Source of the DNA: Prototheca cutis
Lineage: Eukaryota; Chlorophyta; Trebouxiophyceae; Chlorellales; Chlorellaceae
Direction: 5' to 3'
Assembly: GCA_002897115.2 (NCBI GenBank)
Contig: BCIH01000011.1
Coordinates: forward strand, 280,804 to 344,803
Length of the DNA: 64,000 bases
This document shows positions 23,401-35,146 of the stretch, piece by piece (positions within the stretch are counted from its first letter, which is position 1; each line of letters begins with the position of its first letter). A model generated the notes under the pieces. That model ran no database searches. It worked only from the letters and a program-made list of their open reading frames with translations, and was not told the origin of the DNA. The position numbers and the translations under genes were made by a program.

Positions 23401-26400
23401 CGACCTCTGCACCGGGCCATGGCGGCAAGGACATCGGCTTCTGTAATCCCCGGGTGCAGGCGTTCGTTGAGCATTTCGACCGTGGACGCGGAGATGTAGT
23501 AGTGCGATGCCACGCGGCCCAGCTCCGTCTCGTGCAGTGCTCCCGATGTCTCGTCCAGACGCGCCATGTGGCAGCGCGACAGCTCACGAGCCGCCTCGGT
23601 CACCAGCCGCCGCCGGACGGCCGCCAACCCAGGGTCAGCCATCAGTTCCTCCCAGCTGACACCATATGCTAATGGATTGCGCCGCATGCGCGTGTACAAG
23701 TAGGTGTACGACACCCACCTCGCCGCCTCGCCGATGTTCTTCACCTATTGTTGTTTGGGGCTTAGGGTTTGCGTGGGTTGGTGAGGGGATTATGTAATCT
23801 GTATGTAACTGGGAACCCTGACTGACAAACCAAAAAAAGCCATTGAAACAGCAGCAAGAATGTGATCACATGCCAAAAGGCACTCAATGAGACCTTAAAA
23901 AGATCACTCACTGTTCCCAAGACGAGTTCAGCGTTGAGGTGGTCAACGAGCCCCTCGATGAACTTTGACTCAATGGGCGTCTGCTGCGTCAGCATGCCCA
24001 GGTAGAGCGCCAGGCGGTCATGGGAGGTGATGATGATGCCCTCCCCCGTGTCCTGGAACTGGGGCCGCCCCGCCCGCCCGAAAATCTGCTGGACATCCAG
24101 AGCCCCTAGATCCGTAAAACCGCCACGGGCCGGGTTGTACAGCTGCGTGCCACGGATGATGACCGTGTGCGCGGGCAGGTTGACGCCCCAGGCCAGTGTG
24201 GCCGTGCACACCAGTACCTTGATCAGCCCCTCGGAAAACAGCTGCTCCACCAGCGTCCGGTCGGCCCGAAGCATGCCCGCATGGTGGATGCCCAGACCTG
24301 GTGGTGGCGGGCGTTGCTGGTGTTGGGGAATGTGCGCCGACCTGCACTGCCACACCCAGAGCTCATGAACAAGCGCCCCAAACGAGCCGGACATTACCCG
24401 CTTTCCAAGCCCGCCGCACCTGACTGGAAGACCTCCTGGAGCTCCCGGTTCTTGGAGCGGTACACGGACTTGGCCAAGAAGGGGTACTTCTGCAGGTGGC
24501 AGTTGGAGGGTTGTTGGAGGACGGTAGGTTTCTGAATGGANTCATGTCCCCGCGGGAATGAGTTACAGCGACTACGGGGCGCCTGCCATGAGCCAGAGCA
24601 GACACCGATGTGATTTGATGCACCCATTGTCAGACCAATCCAGACCAGGTGCCTCAAGAACACACACAACACACATCCAGACCCCCAAAACCAGCACGCC
24701 TTCAAGCAAAGCACAAGCAGCAGCACCACTGTACCTCCTCTGCTGAGCAGTCAAAGAGCTCTTGATCTCCGCCCTGCTGTGCACGCTGGGCCATGGCCCT
24801 CGCGGCACGCCCCGTGTCCTTGCGCGAGTGCACAAAGATCATCGCCTGGAACCCGTCCCGCAGTGCATGGAGCACCTGTTGTGCAGTTTATGTCGGCGGC
24901 TGGGTGTTTCATTTCATGCATTGAATGGGTATGCACTGACGGCTGCGCCGGAGAAATCGAGGCCAAAGCCAGCCGAATGGCATCGGCAGCCACCAACCCC
25001 TCAGCGCCCACCGTCGACACCCCTCCAACCTTTTCGTAGGCCACATCGTCCATGATGGTGTTTCGCAGGGCAAAGTTCTTCTCGCTGACTCCCACAAACT
25101 GCATCTCCAGCGGAACCGGCCGGTACGAGGCATCAAAGTAGAAGCAACCTGGTGGGCGGGGTGGGAGTTTGCAGCAAGGGCGTCCTTCATCTGTGTCTTG
25201 CCAGGCCCTTTTTTGGGCTCATGGCTTTCCTGTGTCGCACCCCGAGCCTTCTCGGTAATCAGGCTGGTTCCCAATACCCCCCTCCCCCCATCGCTCGCCT
25301 CAGCTACCGCACCCACACTTGCCTGACTGTAAATTCACGCCAAGGAAGGAGGCCACGTCCTGGTGATTGGGCAGGGTGGCCGACAAGCCGACTAGCCGGA
25401 TCATGGACTGCGTCGCCTCGACCTGGCGCGTGGTGCGCGCGACGAGCGTCTCGATCACGGGCCCACGCTCGTCATTCAGCAGATGCACCTCATCGATGAT
25501 GAGCAGCTTCACGGCAGCTACCACCACCGCCTCCACGCCCTTGCGTGTAATGACATCCCACTTCTCTGGCGTCGTCACGATCATCTGCGTCTCATCCATC
25601 TCCCGCCGAGTGAGCTGCATGTCCCCGGTCAGCTCCCTCACCCGCACACCTGCAAGGACTCGGCGGCGTTTACCGTTGAATTCATTGTGGAGGTGGCAGC
25701 GTGTGCTTTAGTTCCCCTGGGTGTGTGCTGAGGACCTGTTGGCCCAGGCCCAGCCGGCACCCTCCCTGCCAACCCACCCAGAGGCTTGAGGCGCTTGGAA
25801 AAGGTCTCGGTCACTTCGGCAGCCAGGGCTTTCATGGGCGCCACGTACACAATCTTAAAGTTGTCAAGCTGGATGGCACCGTTGACCATGTTCAAGGCAA
25901 TCTCCCGAAGCACCGTGATCATGGCAATGTTGGTCTTGCCAGCGCCTGGCAAGCAAATGGTGGTTTTTAGGGGGAAGGGGCCAAGGTCATTGATCGGGGG
26001 GATGGAGGACCACGCTCGGAGTGGCAGCCAGTGTGATCATCTACCTTGTTGTCGTGTGGCTCGAGCGCAAGTGTGGTATGAACGGTCTTCAACTCCCGTC
26101 CTTGCACAACAGCACTCCCACTTCTCCTGCCCGCTTTCCCTTCCCCTGAAACATACCAACAGAGCCAATCATGCACACCACCCACCAGTGGGGGCACAGA
26201 CGAGGATGTTTTCATTGCTGTTAAAGGCGGTGGGAAAGATGCGGGACTGGATGCGGTTCAGTTGCTGGTAGCCCTTGAAAGCCGAGCGTGCCCAGGTGGG
26301 CAGTTGCTTGATCTGAGAAAGAGTGCGTGTTGGGGGGGGGGGGGGGGGGGGGGTGATGACGGTGCAGCTGTAAAGAGACTGACTGAGATCAGCACGTGCA

Positions 26401-28064
26401 TGATCGGACATGGCGCCAACCCATTAGGACGACAGCCCCTGCATGTGTACCCCAAACAGGAGCGCACCAGGACGGGGACCTCATCCGGCGATGGCACACC
26501 AGTCTTCGCCGGCGGAACCGTGATCTGTTCATACTTCTTAAACACCCTGGTGTGTGGCGAGAGGTCGTATGGCGTTGGAGAAGCTGAGGAGAACGTGCAT
26601 CGGGATGTGGAGGCCGTTGTATATTGCGCTCATTCCCAAGAAACCGGGCATGGTTTCGATGACAGGAATTGCCACCCCAACCATTTAAAAACCACGAAAC
26701 AGCTACTACACTCACTGGCGCTTGGTCCCAGCCGGCAGGGCCACTCTGCCTCCAGGCCCGTCCTGGCCTTCACCCAGCCGAAACTCCACACCACCCAGCC
26801 TGTGTGTTTTGGGGACCAGGGCGAAGGAACCTGGGTCCTTGTCTCCAGGGGATGGGGCCACCCATACACACTCACAGACAAACAGGCACCGACGCCAAAC
26901 AAGAACCATCGCAAACAAACCTGATGAACTTGTGGGCTTCGGCTTTGGCTCGCTCCTCTTCGGCCAGGGCACGAAGACCAACACGCAGCAGCCAGCTGGC
27001 TTCGGACCCGTCGTCCGCGGGCGAAGGGCCGGCTGCGCCTCGGCTGCGCCTGGCAGCTCGGCGTTCGGCCTTGGCTGCTGCCATCTGCGACGCCGTCTGC
27101 ATGGCGACGTCCTCTGACATGGACACCATCGACTCTGGGGCCCCCCCGGCGTCGGCCGCCGCGCGGCCCGCACTGATAGCGGCGCGCAGGTTGGCCACCA
27201 ACGACGGCCGGGCCGCCACCAGCTCCTCCAGGTGCGCAAACACGCCCTCACCCAGCAGGTCAAACAATTCCCCTGCCACTTCGTCGTCTGACGACGGTTT
27301 CAGCAAGAGGATGGCCACAGTCGTGGCCAGGTCGTCGCCGCCGTCCAAAAACGCTGCCCCAGCACCCAAGGGGCCGGGATTTTCGTCCCCGGCCAACCCA
27401 AACGCTCCAGCAGTGCAGACCCGGCGGTACCACTCCAGCAGCCAGACCGCGCCAACGTCCTCCTGAACCCGGCCCTCGCGCTTGGAGCCAAACACGCCGG
27501 CCTTGGCCGCGGCGGCTTCGGCATCGGTCGCGGGGGCCCGTGGCTCCAGGGCCTCCTCCTTCGGCATCGACTCAATAACCATCCGCGCCTCAGCATCAGT
27601 ATACCTGGATGAAGGGAGAGAGGGTGTTGTGGATGATACTCCTCAGGTGAGAGATGGGCCGGGTGATGCCAGCGATTGACGCACCCACCCACAGGCAATG
27701 CTAACAAAGTTGGACTATCCAGGACCACTCCAATCCAAGAATCCCACGCTGGGAGGCGTCATCCCATTCCACTCCCCTCATCCGCATACACACCACCTCA
27801 CCTTTCGACGATCGGCCAGGCCTCGGCGGCCGTCAGGCCACAGAGCGCCAGAACAGCCTCCTCCCCGGCAGTGGCAGGGGGGCCGCTACCAACTGCCCTC
27901 CCGGGCTCCCTAGCCAACTGCGAAGCCGGCTTCCCAACATCATCATGAACGGGCTGCTTGCCCTTGCGTGCTAGGGTGCGCGAGCGCTGCTGGGCAAGGG
28001 CCTCCAGATTCAATGGCTGGATCAGGCCATGCTCCACCAGGGCCTCGGCCACCCACGAGGCCAT
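17415..28064 (-). CDS. ASCC3: ASCC3/Slh1-type Ski2-like helicase with two cassettes
   Basis: A many-exon minus-strand gene of 10.6 kb. It starts at [18 protein letters not shown] (ATG 28062-28064) and probably ends in [11 protein letters not shown] with stop at 17415-17417. Order of parts: N-terminal helical region (to about 26.9 kb), helicase cassette 1 with Sec63 domain, cassette 2 with Sec63 domain. Cassette 1 is canonical: CAPTGAGKTN (26.2-25.9 kb), [80 protein letters not shown]. The wording LTGDMQL and APMKALAAE points to ASCC3/Slh1 rather than Brr2. Cassette 2 keeps the fold but has lost the inspected catalytic motifs (see findings). ASCC3/Slh1 splits collided ribosomes in the RQT/ASC-1 complex; in animals it also acts in alkylation repair. 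Most introns are short; exact borders were not all fixed, and the last exon is less certain. Confidence 0.92.
19787..19821. repeat. GT run plus poly-G (C plus CA on the sense strand)
   Basis: On the plus strand a GT run leads into about 22 G. On the sense strand of the helicase gene this is poly-C then CA, 25-30 bases before a likely acceptor TTTTGGCAG. Confidence 0.8.
26332..26353. repeat. Poly-G tract (sense poly-C) in a helicase intron
   Basis: About 20 G on the plus strand, poly-C in the transcript, placed shortly before the acceptor TCTTTCTCAG of the exon that carries the start of helicase cassette 1. Confidence 0.8.
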
Positions 28065-28551
28065 GGCCGCCCTGTGAATTCCAATTGGGGGGTGTCCATG
28101 CACCGGATCGCTGCAGTCACATTTCCAAACATTGTAATGCGCAATGACCATGCATGCAGGGCGGCGTTTGGGCGATACTGGGTCACAGCATTGGCATCGG
28201 AATGTCCAGGCGTCACCACGGCCCCACGCCGCGTTTGCTCCCAAGCCCCATTACCTGTCACCGATGCAGCTCGCCTCCAGATAATCGACTGAGATTGTAA
28301 CAATATAATATTATTCACACTATACCAGGCTCCACTTTGTGGGCCTTGCTGGGTTGGGCTGGAGTGCGGGAGGCGATCGATCCCCCCATGCAGGATCGGG
28401 ATGATCAGATTGGTGCGCGGCCGGCGACGGCACGGTTCCAGGCACATTGTGGCGCGTACCCTCCCATCACGCAAAATCAAGGCTCCCGGCTCGCGCAAGC
28501 GTTGTGGACAACTCATGCACCGCGCATTTTGAGCACGATAGCGCGGTGATC
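28065..28551. promoter_or_regulatory. Divergent upstream region, ASCC3 / SDR
   Basis: 487 bases separate two head-to-head starts. There is an AT-rich patch near 28290-28325 (AATATAATATTATT), the best TATA-like candidate in the interval. No coding frame is convincing. Confidence 0.5.
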
Positions 28552-30500
28552 ATGGCGCTGCTGGCCGCCCTGGCAGGGTGGACCCTGGCCATCGTGTTTC
28601 TGTCCTACCTGATCCCCCACACCATTGTGGCCTGGTTTTACAAGACGCAAAACCTAAAGAAGAAGTACAATGCGCAGTGGGCTCTCGTCACGGGCGCCAG
28701 CAGTGGTGCGTCTGCAATGCACTCGTGGGGGTTGGGTCTTGTTGGAGGGGGTTGAGAAAAGCAAGGGTTGGGGACACAGCTGCCCGGCACGCACACACAC
28801 TTCTCCCTATCACTTTCCCCCCCTCAACCCACGCACACAAGTCACTCGACCATGCACGTACCATGTCCACACACATCCCCATCGCGCACACACACAGGCA
28901 TTGGCAAGTCTATTGCAACGCGGCTGGCAGGGCAGGGTCTGAATGTGGTCCTGGTCGCCTACCCCGACCAGCTCCTGGACGAGACCTATTCTGAACTGAC
29001 CACCCGTTTTCCCGGCGTCAGCTTTAAGAAAGTAGGCGCAGACCTCGGCAAGCCCGGGTACTTGGACCCAATTCTCAAGGCCATTGAGGGGATTGATGTT
29101 CAAATCAACTTCCTCAATGCCGGCTACGTCGTCACCGGCTTCTTTGCCGATGTGTAAGTTTGAATCATTTTGTTTGCTGGGTTTTTATGCCATCAAATGG
29201 CCTGGCTGTTTCTGTCTCAGAACAGACAGATCACAAGCTGTTGGTCGCCTGGATCCGTGCTGCGCCGCAGCAGCCGCCCATGCGATTGCCGCAAGCACCC
29301 CGCCTCCAAAACCCCTCTTCCCACCCCCCCCTTCTCCAAACCCTAGGCCGCTGGAGCGCCACATGGCAAACCTGGAGTGCAATGCAATCCATACCGTCCA
29401 GCTCACCCACGCGCTCCTGAACAGAATGGTGCGTCGTTCTGTGCATGTTCTGTTCAAAGTTTTCGTGCCGCGGGATGCAAGCCAGCGAGTGAACCGCTCA
29501 ACCACCCTCCAGCCTAGTTCTGGAACCGCAATGCATTGTTTGTCATTATCTTTGTGGACACCAACCACACACTGGGCCAGAAACTCCCGACATTGAGAAT
29601 CATCATCACCGTACTGCAGTTGGACAAGCACCTGAAGGGCTGCTTTGTCTACACCTCGTCGGCCGCTGCAGCCATCCCCAGCCCGTTTTCGGTGCTGTAC
29701 GCCGCAACAAAGTCTTTCCTGTCGTCGTTTGGCGCGTCGCTGGCCCCAGAGGTCAAGCCCAGCGGCATCGACGTGCTGGTGTTCCACCCCTCCCCCGTCG
29801 CCTCGCGATTTTACGACAAGGTATGTATCTTTTTGGAGGGGTGGGTTGCGTTGAGGAGGTCACACTGCCTGATGTTCGTGTGCCATGGCGATGTCGCCGA
29901 ATGCATCCATCCATCAATTCTGAGAAGAACAAGAGTCATAGTCTGGAATTTGGATGCCTGAAGAGGCACCCCCACGAGCGCATTCCCCTCTACACGGCCC
30001 CCCCCCNCCNCCCNNCCCCCCTCCAAAAAGCAATACACAGGCGCACAAGCTGGATGCGATGGAGTTCTTCAAGAAGATGGCCGTCAGCCCTGACGATCTG
30101 CCCGATGCCATCTTTGCCTCTGTGGGCCGACTGGTCTGGCGCGACATTGGGCCCACCGCTCTGGGTTTCCGCCTCCTCCTCAAGGTCTGCTGGGTTGCTC
30201 TTGCTGGCGTTTTAAATACCAGGGCTGCTCTTTGCTGGACTGGGACTCTGCCCACGGTGATGCTGCCTCGGGTCGGCATGGGGACCCCCGTGCTGCATGG
30301 GTCACTCCCTCGACATGCCTACCTGTGCTTCTGCATTTGCACCCTTTCCGTGACAAGCCAAAAGAACAGACCCCTTCCGACCAATCAATCGGCCATAGGT
30401 CCTGGACTACAACTTGTTTGCGATGATGACAACCACGTTTGGACATCTCATGCCGGACTTCAAGCGCAACCTGAAGCCACGGACCAAGAAGGCCCAATAG
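28552..30500 (+). CDS. SDR oxidoreductase, 3-ketoacyl-CoA reductase / HSD17B12-like
   Basis: Six exons keep frame: 28552-28705, 28898-29153, 29347-29428, 29620-29820, 30041-30184 and 30399-30500, giving 312 aa, the usual length. A hydrophobic N-terminal anchor (residues about 3-28) is followed by a basic KTQNLKKKY stretch. Classical SDR motifs are present: TGASSGIG (47-54, NADPH binding), the NAG motif in NFLNAGY, a catalytic serine in YTSSAAA, and YAATK (Tyr191, Lys195). The C-terminus is basic (KPRTKKAQ). This arrangement fits ER-membrane reductases related to 17-beta-hydroxysteroid dehydrogenases, including very-long-chain 3-oxoacyl-CoA reductase of fatty-acid elongation. Whether it works in elongation or on another substrate cannot be told. 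The intron before exon 5 has a C-rich run with several N. Confidence 0.9.
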
Positions 30501-30889
30501 GGACGGTGCCAAAATTTTCGGGCCATCCGTGATGCCCGGCAACCTCGGGGTGATGTGACGCTGTGGCTGGCTGCGCTGGTGGCATTATTTTTGCCCCGCA
30601 TGGTAAAAGCTGTGGACGAAATCCGAAATGCCAGCATCGCTCTGGGAAGGCAACAGCACGGGCTTAAATATCTCGACGTATATTACNCCAATTTACGGGA
30701 CCTGTCTCATCACCCTGCTTGCCTTCTCTCCTGTGATCGGCGTCGCGTGGGCTCTCGAGAAAAGTGCTTTTCGACGGGACGAGACAACCCTGGNCAGGCC
30801 CAACTGAATGCTGCAGCGTACTCGCTGTTGCATGCCGTGACCATGTCATCTCCGTGTCATGAGACAAGAGGCTGTGCCTGAGCGGCGGG
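30501..30889. promoter_or_regulatory. Spacer between SDR and HemW-like gene
   Basis: 389 bases between two plus-strand genes, containing the SDR 3' end and the HemW-like promoter. Short frames carry no recognisable motif. Two N bases are present. Confidence 0.45.
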
Positions 30890-32748
30890 ATGGCGGGGCG
30901 ATGTCGGGCAGTGGTGCCCCGGGCAGCCGCCATTCCGGGCTTGGTGAGGCGGCAGGTGCACCAGCAAGTGCCCGCATCTCACTCTCCCCGGCCGTCGGCA
31001 GACCCCGTGTTCTCCACTCCCCCACCCAAGGAGCCCACTGCGGCATATGTGCACCTGCCATTCTGCAAGCGCAAGTGCCGCTACTGCGACTTTCCCGTAG
31101 TCGCCCTTGGGAGGCAGGTGGGGGGGCCCACTGACGGNGGCGCTGCCCGGGCGGCGTCTCTTCCCGTTATGACCGAGTACATTGAGGCCATACTCTCGGA
31201 AATCCACGTGACACCATGTCAGAACACCACACCGCTGCGGAGCGTGTACTTTGGGGGTGGCACGCCGTCGCTGGTCCCGCCTGCTGACTTGGCGCGGGTG
31301 CTGGAGCTGTTGCGCTCGAGCTTTGGCATTGCGGCCGATGCCGAAATCAGCCTAGAGGCCGACCCGGGGACGTTCGATGTATCCAGGCTCCGTGACTACG
31401 CCGCGGCGGGCATCAACAGGGTGAGCCTGGGGGTTCAGGCCTTTCAGGACGACATGCTGAAGCTCTGCGGGCGATCACACACCGTTGCGGATGTTATGGC
31501 CGCGATCCAAGCCATCTGGCATGCGGGGTTGGAAACCTGGAGCCTGGACCTCATCTCGGGGCTGCCGCACCTGACGAAAGCAGCTTGGAAGGAAAGCCTG
31601 ACCGCTGCTATCGAGGCCAAGCCACCACACATCTCCGTCTACGACCTCCAGGTAGTGTTCGTTGTGGCATGGAGCGTGTCTCGTTCACTGGTGTTGTTCC
31701 TGCCGCAGTTTACCCTGTCACTCATGAAAGATTTCAGTCACCAATAAAATAACCCAGGTTGAGACTGGCACACCCTTTGCGCGGCTCTACTCCCCGGGGG
31801 AGCATCCGCTGCCTTCAGACGGCCTGGCAGCGACCCTCCTGCGCGAAGCCCATGCCGTGCTGACCGCCGCAGGTGCGCAGGAGGCCTGGGAGCTGGATGG
31901 GTTTTCCTGGAATGGTGGAGGGACCTGCGTCAAACACGTGCACCCACCGAGCCAGTTCCTCAATCTTGTGGTGAGCACTCGTCTTGAGCCGCCGCTCATC
32001 TCAAAACCCTCACGCTTCCAAACTGGCACAGGCTACGAGCATTACGAGGTCAGCAGTTACGCCCGGCCCGGTCGCCGGGGCCGCCACAACTGCGCTTACT
32101 GGGCCGGCGGGCCCTTTTACGGTTTTGGAATGGGCGCCGCCTCGTATCTCCAGGTGCTTTTTGAAGGCTTCTGTTGTTCAAAGGGGTGCCAAGGAAATAA
32201 TGCCCATGGAACCAAAAACCTTGGACTCACACTCTGTCTCCCCCCCTCAACATCAGAGCCACCGATTCACGAGGCCCAAGAAACTCAAGGGATATCTGTC
32301 CTGGGCGGCCGCGCTCCCCGACAGCTGGCCGGTCGCCGAGTCTCCAGAAACATCGCGTGATCGACTGCTCGATGCCATCATGCTGCGGTGTCGGCTCACC
32401 GGTGCGTTTCTGCGTTTTGGCTTTGACCACGGGTTGGATGCGGGTTGTCGGTTGGCATCCAGCAGCCGCGTAGTTGATAGTGCCACCACTGCCGCTCCCC
32501 TTGCCCCTGCCACCTGACATGCAGACGGTGTGGACATGGGAGTGCTGCGACACATCGCTGGAGACTCTCGACATGAACCTGCACTGCTGGGGGCGCTGGC
32601 CCACCACGTGGAGGCGGGGCTGGCCTGGCGCGAGCCGGCCGAGGACAACAACCAGAGCATCTCCAGGTTTGGTCTGACCGTGCCTGATGGGTTCCTGCTG
32701 TCCAACCACGTCATTAGCGACCTCTTTGCCGCCCTGGATGACGAATGA
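30890..32748 (+). CDS. HemW / oxygen-independent coproporphyrinogen oxidase-like radical SAM protein
   Basis: Five exons keep frame: 30890-31651, 31758-31872, 32032-32153, 32257-32401 and 32525-32748, giving 455 aa. A basic N-terminal extension of about 45 residues without acids ([12 protein letters not shown]) looks like an organelle transit peptide. The radical SAM cluster motif is CKRKCRYC (Cys59, 63, 66), within [16 protein letters not shown], the HemW/HemN signature. [27 protein letters not shown] and [11 protein letters not shown] follow, all typical of HemW, as does [13 protein letters not shown] with the HN.YW segment ([10 protein letters not shown]). HemW proteins are mostly heme chaperones rather than true coproporphyrinogen dehydrogenases; the segment order here fits HemW. 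One N sits in exon 1. Confidence 0.92.
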
Positions 32749-33096
32749 TTATGTAATTGCTGAACCCCCTGTGTGGTTGGGAGCGAGTCTACAGTCCAAG
32801 CATGTCGGGATGTTCAATGAATAGGGGGGGTTAATGTTTGGAGGTGTGCCAGGGCCAGTGGAATTGTGACGGTGTCACGACCAAAGGGAGTGAGGACAAG
32901 AGAGCCACAGCGAGGAGGGGTGGAACTGGGGCACAGCTAGCCAGCAAGCAAGCAAGCGTGCAAGGAAGGTCACCCAACCATTTGTGCCTGCCAGGCATTG
33001 CCAAGCAGAAATCACCAATGGAGCAGCACAGCGCTTTGATAATTCCTGGGCACGAGTTTCTGTGTTGTTTGGGGTTTCTTGGACGTCGGTGGCGCA
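32749..33096. other. Convergent spacer
   Basis: 348 bases between the stops of the HemW-like gene (+) and the lipase gene (-). It holds both 3' UTRs; TGTAA, the usual green-algal polyadenylation signal, occurs at 32752-32756, though it is very close to the stop. Confidence 0.45.
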
Positions 33097-34697
33097 TCAC
33101 GAAGAAAATGCTGCCCCTCTCAAGTCTTGGGCATAGTTTGTGTGCTGATGGTCCATGATGGCCTGCAGAGGGATGTAGGACGTGATTGGATGGCCCTCAC
33201 GGCACGCAACAATGCCTCATGTTACAAGGCAAATCTCTCATAATGACTGTTCAATCCAAGCAAATACAGAAGTTACCTTCATGAGCTCAAAGGGGTTGCT
33301 GCCGAGCCGCTGGACATCCACTGCGAGCTCAGCGGCGACGTCCTCTGGGGTCAAATGCAGCACGATATGCCCACCTGCCGAGGTCCACTTGAGCAAGTAG
33401 ACGGGTCCCAGAGCCTGGTACAGGGGAGGCGGGCCCGGCATCGACAGCGGCGCCCCGGTCAACTGCCCAAACATCGCGCTGTATTATTTGCGTGGGATAT
33501 GTTGGAGAGGAGGAGGTGAAGAGCGGTTCCAGAACCCCAGTCAATCCATCCCGCATGGAATCATTCATCCGCTTCCTGACTAGATTAACATGCCCACCAT
33601 TCTCCACGACCGGAAGAAGGCGCACCCCAGTTTGCCCAGGCGATCGGCACCCAGAGCTTTCAGCAGCGGTTTGGCTGACAGGAGCAGCCCTGGCACGGGG
33701 TCATTCCCCAGCACATAGTTCCTGGCAGCCGGGTTGCCCAGGGCATGCAGCGCTGCGGCCTGTGCCGCCGGATCCATGCCGTGCGATGGATCAGCACGGT
33801 CTTCTCCAAACGTCAGCACGGGTGGGGAGCCAAAGGTCACGATCTCCATGGCACGCCCCTGTAAACGGGCATGGGCACTGGCCAGCAGCGCCTGAACCAG
33901 GCTGCCGCCCAGGCTGTGTCCGACGAGTCGGAACCCGGCGTCGGGTGGCACATCCTCCAGCAGCCAGGGCCCCGCCGCTCTGAGGAGATCCTGCGCCAGA
34001 TCCAGCACCCCCGCATGCACCGCGACCCCGGGCAGCCCAGGTACCGTCTGCGGCCAGGCCTTGAGCAGCGACTTGAGCAGTGCAAGGCTGTCGTGTCGTG
34101 GATCCATCCAAGAAACCCCCCGGCAACACAGCGTTCGCCGGTCGCCAGACTCGCTCTCCGCCACAAACCACCTGAAGCAATAGCAATTTTGGAGGATGGT
34201 TCGGCAGGGGGCATGGATTCAAATGATTTACATGCAGGTGTTCGGATGGTTGGGAATTCTGCCAGCCAAACTGATTGAACACAGAGGCACCATGTCTCCC
34301 TGGAGAGAACCCATTCTCTAGCACCAGAAAAGCCTCATCCATCTAGGCGCATGCAGCAGCAAGACAATGGAGTCGCAGGGGTGCAGTGTGTCACACTAAT
34401 ACGTCTGTCCCCAAAGGACTGGATTTCAGCACAACACCCTGCCAGGCCAGCTTGCCTGGTGAAGGGAATGGTGCCTTCGGCCACCAGGCGTAGACCCCTG
34501 GCTTCCAGCTGGCTTCGGAGCGGGTCGGGACCCGGGGCATCACTGTAAGCCAAGCTACTCAACTCGGCCAGTTCTGCATCGCCCTGCAGCTGCGAGGGGG
34601 GGATGCCGCCGCTGGAGAACCCGCGGGCCACCGCTCGAGGGGCGCTCCAGTGCCTCCCGCACCGCCGCGCGGCGGCCACCCGAACCGCGGCCAGCAT
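33097..34697 (-). CDS. Class 3 lipase (alpha/beta hydrolase)
   Basis: Multi-exon minus-strand gene from the ATG at 34695-34697 to the stop at 33097-33099. The N-terminus (MLAAVRVAAARRCGRHW, then RGFSSG) looks like a mitochondrial or plastid targeting peptide. The core exon near 34150-33600 has a strand with RG (LCCRGVSWMDP, the usual FRGT position), VHAGVLDLAQ, the nucleophile elbow RLVGHSLGGSLVQ, VTFGSPPVL and NYVLGNDPVPG (Asp candidate). The next exons give AMFGQLTG to NPFELMK and a last exon AIMDHQHTNYAQDL (His candidate), ending GAAFSS. Together these form the Ser-Asp-His triad of class 3 lipases, which cut sn-1 ester bonds of glycerolipids. Position and N-terminus suggest a plastid or mitochondrial galacto/phospholipase, but the substrate is not shown. 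Confidence 0.88.
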
Positions 34698-35146
34698 CCG
34701 AGCAACTGGCAGCCGTACGCTGCGATCAGACAGCCCACACCGCCAGATGATGAATGATTGATTTGAGTGCTGCGATGCCTTGCTGTATGGCTCAGGAGAC
34801 TGAGCATGCATTCATTTTGTTCTGGGTAGTGTGGTGATTCCGGCATTGAAAAACTGGGGGCTGGATCAGACGGCATCCAATGCCGGCTTTTCCCCACATG
34901 GCTGGCTGGCCGACCATCCAGTATCCTGGTTTTGCCGTCATCTACAACAACTTGACATAGTTCACGGGCTACAATCGAAATGTCACTCGAGCGTGTGTGT
35001 GGGGGGGAAATCATTGCGTGTGCACGTTCTTGGGTCCCATGCAAATGCCTTGTCAACAAATGCCCTTCGAAAACCGCCACATCCCCTTCTCTGGGGGAAG
35101 GGTCATCAGCGGCACCACCTGCAGCAGCGACATCTACCCAGCAGGC
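34698..35146. promoter_or_regulatory. Lipase upstream region and DNA polymerase 3' flank
   Basis: 449 bases between the lipase start and the stop of the DNA polymerase gene, both on the minus strand. It should carry the lipase promoter. No supported coding frame. Confidence 0.45.

Noticed and set aside
17415..28064. Assignment as Brr2 (SNRNP200) rather than ASCC3
   Set aside because: The dead second cassette is Brr2-like, but the N-terminal wording ([29 protein letters not shown]) fits ASCC3/Slh1. No Brr2 PWI-type N-terminus is visible.
30890..32748. A true oxygen-independent coproporphyrinogen dehydrogenase (HemN)
   Set aside because: The order of motifs and the total length fit HemW better; the radical SAM motif alone does not tell the two apart.
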